Assembly: GCA_045402695.1 (NCBI GenBank)
Contig: JAWPNA010000288.1
Location: 1 to 5,972 of the forward strand
Reading direction: 5' to 3'
Length of the DNA stretch: 5,972 nt
From: JAWPNA01 sp045402695
Lineage (GTDB): Bacteria > Acidobacteriota > Polarisedimenticolia > JACPZX01 > DASXTC01
The notes under the pieces were generated by a model, which saw nothing but the letters and a program-made list of their open reading frames with translations, searched no databases and was not told the DNA's origin. Below, piece by piece: positions 1 through 5,671 of the stretch; position 1 is the first letter of the stretch; each line of letters starts with the position of its first letter. The position numbers were made by a program, and so were the translations under genes.

Positions 1-529
1 CGGCCGCCGTGGTGCCCGCCAGGAGCCCGACGACCCAGCCGGGCCGTGCCAGCAGGACGCACATCAGGAGGTAGGTCAAGAAATTGAGCGTGTAGTAGAG
101 CAACTCGCACTGGAGGTACGCGGCCTTGAGCAGATAGACGGTGAAGGCCGTCACCACGACGAAGTTGAACGCCGCCAGCGGCGCGAACCACCGGAAGAAG
201 ACGGCCGCCAGGACGGCCAGCAGCAGGAGCGACAGCGCCGCGTTGAAGCGCTTGCCCCGCTCGAAGAACACCTCGTCGGGCTCGCCGGGGCGGTAAAGGA
301 GCGCGAGGAGGAAAGGATAGACCGGCATGCGGTTGCGATCGCCCACGTGCGCGTAGCCCGAGCGCGCCATCTTGCTCGCATCGTTCATGTAGGCGCTCTG
401 GTCGGCGGCATTCATGTTGGTGTTGACGGCGCGCCCGTGCCGGGAGGCTCCCTCCCAGTAGAGCAAAGCCAGGGGTACGAGCATCACCGCCGCCACCGCG
501 ATCCGCGCGCGAGGTGAGAGGATCTTCAT
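1..529 (-). CDS. GT-C type membrane glycosyltransferase-like protein, N-terminal part (truncated by window edge)
   Basis: This reading frame is open from an ATG at 529 down to base 1, giving 176 codons with no stop, so the C-terminus lies outside the window. Residues 9-24 form a first membrane helix. A polar loop follows with an acidic pair in the motif ADQSAYMNDASKMARSG (residues 42-58; D43 and D50) and then NRMPVYPFLLALLY (66-79). More hydrophobic segments lie at about 97-112, 118-136 and 145-160. A first periplasmic loop with an acidic residue, then a Y-x3-A type helix and an R-x-P-x-YP-F segment, is typical of the GT39/ArnT/PMT-like GT-C superfamily, whose members transfer sugars from polyprenyl-phosphate donors outside the membrane. 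The substrate cannot be told. No good ribosome binding site is visible before the ATG; an in-frame TTG five codons upstream is an alternative start. It is divergent from the prenyltransferase gene at 963. The superfamily call rests on topology and loop pattern only. Confidence 0.72.
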   Translation of the reverse strand, partial: MKILSPRARIAVAAVMLVPLALLYWEGASRHGRAVNTNMNAADQSAYMNDASKMARSGYAHVGDRNRMPVYPFLLALLYRPGEPDEVFFERGKRFNAALSLLLLAVLAAVFFRWFAPLAAFNFVVVTAFTVYLLKAAYLQCELLYYTLNFLTYLLMCVLLARPGWVVGLLAGTTAA

Positions 530-607
530 GAAGGCACGGGCCAAGGGTAACCCGGTCCCGCTTCGCGCGTCAAGAACGAGGGCGGCGGCCGCCCCCGGAA
601 GCGGACC

Positions 608-775
608 ATGTTGGGCACCGCCAACCTCGATCGTCGTGCGAGCCCCGCGCGGCTGAAGCTCCAGGGCAGGTACATGGGGGCGCTGCGGAGGAGGCTGCCG
701 GTGTGTGAGCGGGTGCAGGTGAAGAGAATCCGCGCCGAGAAGGGGATCAGGGCGGCGGAGGGGATGGCTGTGTAG
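608..775 (+). CDS. Doubtful small basic ORF (55 aa), possibly a gene remnant
   Basis: An ATG at 608 opens a 55-residue frame ending at TAG 773-775. The frame stays open upstream to a TAA at 548-550 without another start codon, and the codons just before the ATG would read GGGRPRKRT, which resembles an AT-hook. The body is rich in Arg and Lys and reads RLKLQGRYMGALRRRLP (15-31) followed by RVQVKRIRAEKGIRAAEGMA (35-54). This looks like an amphipathic, structured basic segment rather than random GC-rich read-through, and I have an unverified impression of similar LQGRYMG-type small proteins in other bacteria. There is no ribosome binding site. It may be the 3' part of a decayed gene, an intact small DNA-binding protein with a non-standard start, or not coding at all. 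Confidence 0.28.
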   Translation: MLGTANLDRRASPARLKLQGRYMGALRRRLPVCERVQVKRIRAEKGIRAAEGMAV

Positions 776-883
776 GCCGCGATGAGGCAAACGCGTCGGG
801 GCGCGATGTGGTCCTCTCTAATCGTTTAAGCTCATCGGGTGGTCCCGGACGAAGCTGTACCGGCAACGGGCGAGGCGGGGGTC

Positions 884-914
884 TTGTCCGTCGTCTCGGC
901 GGGCTATATATAAT
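884..914 (+). promoter_or_regulatory. Candidate sigma70-type promoter for the prenyltransferase-DUF362 operon
   Basis: The run CTATATATAAT at 904-914 is the most AT-rich spot in this GC-rich region. TTGTCC at 884-889 (3 of 6 matches to TTGACA) lies 17 nt before TATATA at 907-912, or 19 nt before TATAAT at 909-914. Transcription would begin near 920 and leave a leader of about 40 nt before the ATG at 963. No operator-like inverted repeat stands out. Confidence 0.5.
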
Positions 915-962
915 GAGCGCGCGTGAGTCACGGTACGACCCGGAGCCTGGAAGCCATCACCA

Positions 963-1907
963 ATGCAACAGATTCTCGATGACTCGGTGATCGCGCCCTC
1001 CAGCGCGGGGCAACGCTCCGCGGCACGGGGCGGGGTCGCTGGCGCCCTCGTCAGGGCGATGCGGCCGCGGCAGTGGATCAAGAACAGCGTCATCTTCGCG
1101 GCGGTGGTGTTCTCGCAGAGCCTCAACGACGCCGGCCACCGGTGGCGGTCGCTGGCCGCGTTCGCGCTGTTCTGCATGGTGTCGAGCGCGGTCTACCTCC
1201 TCAACGACGTCCTCGACCTGGAGAACGACCGGGCCCATCCCACGAAATCCAGGCGCCCGATCGCGGCGGGGGAGATCTCCATCCCCCTGGCGGGGGTTGC
1301 CGGCGCTGCCATGGTGCTGACCGCTATGGCGCTGTCGTACCTCCTGAGCCCGCCCTTCGCCGCGCTCGCGCTGCTGTACGTGGTGGTCAACCTGCTGTAC
1401 TCGGTCTGGCTCAAGAACGTCGTCATCGTGGACGTCATGATCATCTCCAGCGGCTTCGTCATTCGTGCCGTGTCCGGCGCGATGGTGATCGGCGTGGAGA
1501 TCTCGCCATGGCTAATCCTCTGCGCCATCCTGCTGTCGCTCTTTCTGGGATTCACCAAGAGGCGCCAGGAGCTGGCGCAGCTTCTGTCGCAGGCGGGCAG
1601 CCACCGGGCTACGCTCAAGGAGTACTCGGTGGCCTTCCTCGACCAGATGATCTCAATCGTGACGGCGGCGACGGTAGTGGCCTACTTCCTCTACACCCTG
1701 GCCCCCGAGACGCGAGCCAAGCTGGGCACTCCCTATCTGCCGCTCACGATCCCGTTTGTCCTGTACGGGATCTTCCGTTATCTTTACCTCGTCCATCAGA
1801 AGAACATGGGGGAGAGCCCCACCGGGGCGCTCTACGCCGACCGGCCGCTCCTGGTCAATGTCATCCTGTGGGCGGTCTCGGCGGTCATCATTCTCTATCT
1901 GAAATGA
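963..1907 (+). CDS. UbiA-superfamily polyprenyl-phosphate phosphoribosyltransferase (decaprenyl-phosphate 5-phosphoribosyltransferase type)
   Basis: The 314-residue product is an integral membrane UbiA-fold enzyme. By family it joins polyprenyl phosphate to 5-phosphoribose from PRPP, the first committed step towards polyprenyl-phospho-pentose donors for cell-envelope glycans. RPRQWIKN (34-41) is a hallmark of this branch. The first aspartate-rich motif is NDVLDLENDRAHPTKSRRPI (81-100), with N81, D82, D85 and D89 expected to bind Mg and diphosphate. The second conserved region is DVMIISSGFVIRAVSG (157-172), followed by KRRQEL (199-204), FLDQMIS (225-231) and DRPLL (293-297). About nine hydrophobic segments fit the UbiA fold, and the length matches mycobacterial Rv3806c. 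The ATG at 963 follows GGAAG (949-953) at 9 nt. Residues 1-30 are a poorly conserved cytoplasmic tail. The family call is strong; the exact lipid chain length and later sugar modification are unknown. Confidence 0.88.
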   Translation: MQQILDDSVIAPSSAGQRSAARGGVAGALVRAMRPRQWIKNSVIFAAVVFSQSLNDAGHRWRSLAAFALFCMVSSAVYLLNDVLDLENDRAHPTKSRRPIAAGEISIPLAGVAGAAMVLTAMALSYLLSPPFAALALLYVVVNLLYSVWLKNVVIVDVMIISSGFVIRAVSGAMVIGVEISPWLILCAILLSLFLGFTKRRQELAQLLSQAGSHRATLKEYSVAFLDQMISIVTAATVVAYFLYTLAPETRAKLGTPYLPLTIPFVLYGIFRYLYLVHQKNMGESPTGALYADRPLLVNVILWAVSAVIILYLK

Positions 1908-1932
1908 GCTCCGACGAGGTGAGGATCACATC

Positions 1933-3069
1933 GTGAGATCCCGGGTCGCCGTCATCAAGACCGATGTGGAGCGGGTGCTGGACGACTACGGCCGCGTCAT
2001 GCGCATGGCCGGCTACCAGCACGTCGTCTCCAAGGAGCTGCCCACGCTCCTCAAGCTGAATCTTTCCTGGACCAAGTACTTCCCTTCCTGCTCGACCGAG
2101 CCGTGGCAGCTCGAGGGAGTCCTCAAGACGATGCTGGAGGACGGCTACGACCCCGCGCGGCTGCTGCCGGTGGAGAACCGCACGGTGGTGACCGATCCGT
2201 GGAAGGGGGCGCGCAACAACCGGTGGCTCCCGGTGCTGGAACGGTACGGGCTGAAATTTCAGCCGCTCACCGAGGTGACGTGGACCGTCCACAGGTTCAA
2301 GTCGAAGCTGCTCAAGCTCAACGACATCTTCCCGGACGGCATCGAAATCCCCGAGATGTACATCGGCAAGCAGATCCTCCACCTGCCCACGGTGAAGACC
2401 CACGGGCACAGCACCACGACGGGCGCCGTCAAGAACGCTTTCGGAGGGCTGCTCAAGGAGGTCCGCCACTACGCGCACAAGCACATCCACGAGGTGCTGG
2501 TGGATCTGATGCTGATGCAGCGGGAGCTGCACCCATCCATCTTCGCGGTCATGGACGGCACCGTGTGCGGTGACGGCGCGGGCCCGCGCACGATGGTCCC
2601 GCAGGTGAAGGACTACCTCCTGGCCAGCGCCGACTCGGTGGCCATCGATGCCGTTGCGGCGCGGATGATGGGGTTCGATCCGCTGCGGATCGACTACCTC
2701 CGGATCGCGCACGAGATGGGGCTGGGGGTCGCCGACCCGCGGGGCATCGACGTGGTGGGCGACTCGATCGAAGGGGTCAGCTTCGGCTTCAACGTGGCCC
2801 GGTCGCTCGTGATCTGGGGCGATCAGATGCTGCGCAGGGGGCCGCTGCGGTTCCTGGAAAAGGTCGCGCTGCACTCGCCGCTGGTGGTGTGGGCGCCGAT
2901 GGCGTCCAACATCTACCACGACTGGCTCTGGTACCCGATCATCGGACAGTCGCGGATCCGCCAGTTCAACCGCACCAAGTGGGGCCGCTTCATGGACCAG
3001 CGCTACGGCAGGGAAGGCCCGGGAGGGGAGGCCGCGCCGGTCGCGCGGGAGGCGGGCGCCGTCCGCTGA
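1933..3069 (+). CDS. DUF362 domain protein lacking a ferredoxin domain
   Basis: The 378-residue product carries the DUF362 signature. HLPTVKTHGHSTTTGAVKNAF (150-170) holds the conserved lysines and the G-x-KN core. It is followed by FGG (170-172), MDGTVCGDGAGPR (207-219) and ASADSVAIDAVAARMMGFDP (231-250). Many DUF362 proteins end in a 4Fe-4S ferredoxin module. Here no CxxCxxC cluster exists and the only cysteines are C53 and C212. The C-terminal 90 residues are instead aromatic and moderately hydrophobic (about 311-340), possibly a membrane-associating segment, with a low-complexity Gly/Ala tail. The GTG at 1933 follows a strong GAGGTGAGG site (1916-1924) at 8 nt and lies 25 nt after the prenyltransferase stop, so the two genes are probably co-transcribed. 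DUF362 has no firmly established biochemical role, so I assign none. The pairing suggests a part in envelope or polyprenyl-linked metabolism. Confidence 0.85.
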   Translation: MRSRVAVIKTDVERVLDDYGRVMRMAGYQHVVSKELPTLLKLNLSWTKYFPSCSTEPWQLEGVLKTMLEDGYDPARLLPVENRTVVTDPWKGARNNRWLPVLERYGLKFQPLTEVTWTVHRFKSKLLKLNDIFPDGIEIPEMYIGKQILHLPTVKTHGHSTTTGAVKNAFGGLLKEVRHYAHKHIHEVLVDLMLMQRELHPSIFAVMDGTVCGDGAGPRTMVPQVKDYLLASADSVAIDAVAARMMGFDPLRIDYLRIAHEMGLGVADPRGIDVVGDSIEGVSFGFNVARSLVIWGDQMLRRGPLRFLEKVALHSPLVVWAPMASNIYHDWLWYPIIGQSRIRQFNRTKWGRFMDQRYGREGPGGEAAPVAREAGAVR

Positions 3070-3076
3070 GCGGTCG

Positions 3077-3874
3077 CTAGTTCTCCAGGGCCGGGTCGAC
3101 TCTTTCCGCCAGCATGGGCAGGACCACGCCGGCGGGGCCGGTCAACCTCAGGTCCACCACCGCGGCGCTGAGCGGTGTTTCCTCGGTGTTCACTTCGATG
3201 ATGAACGCCCCCGCGTCGCTCGCCGCGGTCGGGATCGCGGCCGCCGGCATCATCTCGGCGGATGTGCCCACCACCAGCAGGCACGCGCACGAGCGCGCCT
3301 CCTCGAAGGCGGCGTCGAGCAGGCGGCCGGGGATGATCTCGCCGATCAAGATGACGTCAGGCCTCAGCACCCCGCCGCACGCGCAGAGAGGCGGGAGCCG
3401 CTTCAGCGAGACGGTGTCCGTGGCCACGCGCGCGCGGCAGGCGAGGCAGTTCATGGTCCTCCAGTTGCCGTGAAACTCGAGCACTTGCCGGCTGCCGGCC
3501 TCCTGGTGCAGCCCGTCGATGTTCTGGGTGATGATGCGGGAAATGTAACCCTGGCCCTCGAGTCGCGCCAGGGCCAGGTGCCCCGGGTTGGGCCGGGCGG
3601 CCTTCAGCGCCTCTCCCAGCTCGCGCAACATGGTCCAGGCGCGCGCGGGATCCTTCAGGAAGGCGTCGATGGTGCCGTACTCCATTGGATCGTAGCGCTC
3701 CCAGAGACCGGGCATCCCGCCCGCCGACCTGCGAAACGGCGCGATCCCGCTCTCCACGGACAGGCCGGCCCCGGTCAGCACAAGCGTGCGGTTCGAGGCG
3801 CGGATTCGCTCCGCCGCGGCGCGCAGTCGCGCCTCGAAACCGGACCCCAACTGGGCGACGCGCGAAGAAACCAT
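3077..3874 (-). CDS. SIR2-family NAD-dependent protein deacylase (sirtuin)
   Basis: The 265-residue product is a complete bacterial sirtuin that would remove acyl groups from lysine using NAD, releasing nicotinamide and O-acyl-ADP-ribose. The Rossmann NAD motif is GAGLSVESGIAPFR (35-48). QNIDGLHQEAG (117-127) is the family's NAD and nicotinamide pocket segment. H135 in EFHGNW (133-138) is the catalytic base. Zinc ligands are C143 and C146, then C164 and C166 in LCACGG, followed by RPDVILIGE (171-179), GTSAEMMP (203-210) and EVN (227-229). The second zinc knuckle is CxC rather than the common CxxC, and the usual FGE reads IGE. The Y-x2-R acyl-pocket motif of SIRT5/CobB-type desuccinylases is not present at the expected place (near 83-86), so deacetylation is more likely than desuccinylation. 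The gene is convergent with the DUF362 gene, with 7 nt between stops. The ATG at 3874 has only a weak ribosome binding site. Confidence 0.9.
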   Translation of the reverse strand: MVSSRVAQLGSGFEARLRAAAERIRASNRTLVLTGAGLSVESGIAPFRRSAGGMPGLWERYDPMEYGTIDAFLKDPARAWTMLRELGEALKAARPNPGHLALARLEGQGYISRIITQNIDGLHQEAGSRQVLEFHGNWRTMNCLACRARVATDTVSLKRLPPLCACGGVLRPDVILIGEIIPGRLLDAAFEEARSCACLLVVGTSAEMMPAAAIPTAASDAGAFIIEVNTEETPLSAAVVDLRLTGPAGVVLPMLAERVDPALEN

Positions 3875-3905
3875 AAGGAGCGACCTGGATCACCCGATGG
3901 GGGCG

Positions 3906-3911
3906 ATGATA
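3906..3911 (-). promoter_or_regulatory. Possible -10 element for the sirtuin gene
   Basis: Read on the minus strand the hexamer is TATCAT, matching TATAAT at five of six positions. It would start transcription near 3899, about 25 nt before the sirtuin ATG. No good -35 hexamer lies 16-18 nt upstream, so the call is weak. Confidence 0.25.
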
Positions 3912-3923
3912 CCACGGGCCGGC

Positions 3924-3953
3924 TTGATCGCATGGAGCCCCGGGCACTAGATT
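3924..3953 (+). promoter_or_regulatory. Candidate promoter for the response regulator gene
   Basis: TTGATC (3924-3929, 4 of 6 to TTGACA) and TAGATT (3948-3953, 4 of 6 to TATAAT) are separated by 18 nt in the 125-nt gap between the divergent sirtuin and response regulator genes. The start point would be near 3960, leaving a leader of about 40 nt before the ATG at 4000. Confidence 0.4.
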
Positions 3954-3999
3954 CTGCCACCGTGCCACAGGACCAGAACCGGAGGAGGGCGACGGCGGG

Positions 4000-4977
4000 A
4001 TGTCGAAGCTGAAGATCCTCGTCGTTGATGACAGCGCCCTCATCCGGCAGGTGATCGCGGATGCTCTCACCCCGCGAGGGTACGAGGTGATCACGGCCGC
4101 CGACGGGGCCGAAGCGCTCTCGCTGATGGAAGAGTCCCCGGCCGACTTGATCATCGCCGACATCCTGATGCCGGTCATGGACGGCTGGGCCCTGCTCGAG
4201 CGGATCCGCGCGGCGACGGCGACACGCCACGTCCCCTTCATCTTCCTCACCACCGAGCGCGACGTGCCCAAGAGGATCCAGGGCCTGGAGAGCGGCGCCG
4301 ACGATTACGTGTGCAAGCCTTTCTCCAAGGAGGAGCTGCTGGCCCGGGCGGAGGGGGTCCTTCGCAGGGCGAGTCACGCGCGGCCGGCGACGACGTCCGT
4401 GGAAGGAATCGATCCCAGCCGGCTGACCGGCCGCACCACTCACATCGCCATGTCCGACCTGCTGCAGCTTCTGGCCATGAACGGCAAGTCGGGCACGCTG
4501 CACCTGACAGGCGAGTCGGTCGCGCGCATCTACTTCCGCGAGGGTCAGGTGATCAACGCCGAGACGCAGGGACTTAGAGGCGAGAAGGCGCTGTTCAGGA
4601 TCGTGTCCTGGCCCGAGGCGCAGTTCAGCTTCGAGCCGGGAGAACCGGCGCGCGAGGTGGAGGCACTCCTCACCGGGGGCACCTCGTCGGTCCTCATGGA
4701 GGCGTTCGCCCACCTCGACGAGCTGCGCGACATCATCAACCGGCTGCCGCCGCGATCCACGCGCATGAGGGTGACGCGCGCCAAGGCCGAGGAGGCGGAA
4801 ACGATGGACCTGAGCACGGCCCACCGCATCATGCTGTTCACGGCGGGGGGCCGAGGGGCGTCGCTGGGCGAGATGGTGGACATGGTGCCCAACAAGGATC
4901 TGGACGCCTACACCGCGCTTGAGGATCTCCTGCGCCGCGGCCTGGTCGAGGCCTGGGAGACGCGGGCGTCCGAGTAA
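4000..4977 (+). CDS. Response regulator with receiver domain and DUF4388 (PatA-type) domain
   Basis: The 325-residue protein begins with a CheY-like receiver domain (about 4-122). D10 and D11 form the acidic pocket, D54 in IIADILMPVMDG (51-62) is the expected phosphate acceptor, T84 is the switch threonine and K106 in CKPF is the conserved lysine, so phosphorylation should work. Residues about 137-215 match DUF4388, with LTGRTTHIAMSDLLQLLAMN (142-161), SGTLHL (164-169), IYFREGQVINAE (177-188) and FSFEPGE (209-215). The last 90 residues hold a helical, charged region and a small helix-turn-helix or winged-helix-like end (about 285-320); I do not recognise it as a known DNA-binding domain. DUF4388 response regulators are common in gliding, polarity and surface-behaviour pathways of Myxococcota and related phyla, but no kinase or chemotaxis gene is nearby. 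GGAGGAGGG (3981-3989) precedes the ATG by 10 nt. Confidence 0.88.
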   Translation: MSKLKILVVDDSALIRQVIADALTPRGYEVITAADGAEALSLMEESPADLIIADILMPVMDGWALLERIRAATATRHVPFIFLTTERDVPKRIQGLESGADDYVCKPFSKEELLARAEGVLRRASHARPATTSVEGIDPSRLTGRTTHIAMSDLLQLLAMNGKSGTLHLTGESVARIYFREGQVINAETQGLRGEKALFRIVSWPEAQFSFEPGEPAREVEALLTGGTSSVLMEAFAHLDELRDIINRLPPRSTRMRVTRAKAEEAETMDLSTAHRIMLFTAGGRGASLGEMVDMVPNKDLDAYTALEDLLRRGLVEAWETRASE

Positions 4978-4991
4978 CCTCCATGCCTTCT

Positions 4992-5021
4992 TTGACATGC
5001 CGCGCGAGGGGACGGTAGAAT
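4992..5021 (+). promoter_or_regulatory. Near-consensus sigma70-type promoter giving a leaderless transcript
   Basis: A perfect TTGACA (4992-4997) and TAGAAT (5016-5021, 5 of 6 to TATAAT) stand 18 nt apart in the 52-nt gap after the response regulator. A start 7-9 nt past the -10 falls at 5028-5030, on or next to the GTG that begins the nucleotidyltransferase. No Shine-Dalgarno sequence precedes that GTG, which fits translation of a leaderless mRNA. Confidence 0.72.
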
Positions 5022-5029
5022 CGCTCGGC

Positions 5030-5671
5030 GTGAGAATCACGGTCATCGTGCTCGCGGCGGGCTCTTCCCGCAGGATGGGCGGTCCAAAGCCGTTGCTCGA
5101 CTTCGACGGGCGGACCTGCCTCTCCCTGGTTCTTTCAGCATGCCTGGGATCCCGCGCGGAGGAGACGGTGCTCGTGCTGGGGGCCGACGCCGATCTGGTC
5201 CGGGCCGCAGCCGAGAAAGGCGGGAAGCTGCCCGACTCGGTGAATGTCGTGTTCAACGATCGACACGCGAGCGGACAGACCTCCACGCTGAAGGCCGGGC
5301 TCGAGTCGATAGCGGGCGATGCCGATGGCTTCATGATCCTCCCGGTGGATCACCCCCTGATCAACACCGACGATGTCGACGCCCTGATCGAGAGGTTCGA
5401 GATGAAGCCGCGCGGCCGGACCATCTTCATCGCGTGTCATGAGAACAGCCGCGGCCACCCCGTGTTGTTCGCACGCTCGCACAGGACCAGCATCCTCGAG
5501 TTGGGCGACGATGAGCCTCTGCACGACTACACACGCGTGCGCGAGGCCGAGACGGATCAGATCCGCGTGGCCAACATCGGCGTGGTCTCCGGCATGAACA
5601 CTCCGGAGGAGTACCGGCGATTGCTCCAGATCTACCGTGACCGCGCCGGCTCTAAGGGGAGGATCGGGTGA
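5030..5671 (+). CDS. MocA/MobA-like NTP transferase, probable molybdenum cofactor nucleotidyltransferase
   Basis: The 213-residue protein has the GT-A/MobA nucleotidyltransferase fold. VLAAGSSRRMGGPKPLLDFDG (7-27) is the nucleotide-binding signature, with R14, R15 and K20. It is followed by SGQTSTLKAGL (81-91), ILPVDHPLI (103-111) with the metal-binding D107, GHPVLF (142-147) and NTPEEY (190-195). GHPVLF and the QTSTLKAGL segment point to the MocA (molybdopterin cytidylyltransferase) branch, which makes the MCD cofactor for xanthine-oxidase-family enzymes. The next gene encodes part of such an enzyme, which supports this. The usual second metal aspartate in D-x-DTPED reads GMNTPEE here, an asparagine, so catalysis or substrate may differ. 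I chose GTG 5030 because homologues begin just before the VLAAG strand and a promoter ends 8 nt upstream. An in-frame ATG at 4997 would overlap the -35 box and add a non-family extension. Confidence 0.8.
   Translation: MRITVIVLAAGSSRRMGGPKPLLDFDGRTCLSLVLSACLGSRAEETVLVLGADADLVRAAAEKGGKLPDSVNVVFNDRHASGQTSTLKAGLESIAGDADGFMILPVDHPLINTDDVDALIERFEMKPRGRTIFIACHENSRGHPVLFARSHRTSILELGDDEPLHDYTRVREAETDQIRVANIGVVSGMNTPEEYRRLLQIYRDRAGSKGRIG

Larger units (their letters stand above)
530..962. other. Gene-poor intergenic stretch between divergent genes
   Basis: This stretch of about 430 bases separates the leftward glycosyltransferase-like gene from the rightward prenyltransferase gene. It holds one doubtful short ORF (608-775) and an AT-rich promoter-like island at 884-914. 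On the minus strand a TTGACG hexamer (complement of 568-573) could be a -35 element for the leftward gene, but no convincing -10 follows it. I see no RNA gene, terminator hairpin with a T-run, or repeat array. The part from 776 to about 880 holds nothing I can interpret. Confidence 0.6.

Noticed and set aside
584..593. Perfect 10-nt palindrome GGCGGCCGCC
   Set aside because: Short G/C-only palindromes are common by chance at this base composition, and no T-run or second copy supports a terminator or operator.
818..1177. A minus-strand frame of 119 codons covering the promoter island and prenyltransferase start
   Set aside because: It is antisense to the conserved prenyltransferase N-terminus, has no ribosome binding site and shows no recognisable family.
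1073..1936. A 287-codon plus-strand frame overlapping the prenyltransferase gene
   Set aside because: It is an out-of-frame reading with Gly/Arg/Pro-rich sequence and no domain, while the 963-1907 frame carries full UbiA motifs.
1888..2919. A 343-codon minus-strand frame opposite the DUF362 gene
   Set aside because: The translation is a low-complexity His/Arg/Val/Asp-rich product typical of the complement of GC-rich codons, and the plus strand carries the real DUF362 motifs.
3067..3079. Possible bidirectional terminator between the convergent DUF362 and sirtuin genes
   Set aside because: Only 7 nt separate the stop codons and no hairpin with a T-run is visible there.
3775..5334. A 519-codon open frame on the minus strand across the response regulator and nucleotidyltransferase genes
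   Set aside because: It is antisense to two genes with clear family motifs and its translation is rich in Arg, Pro, His and Ser with no recognisable domain. Long antisense frames are expected in high-GC DNA.
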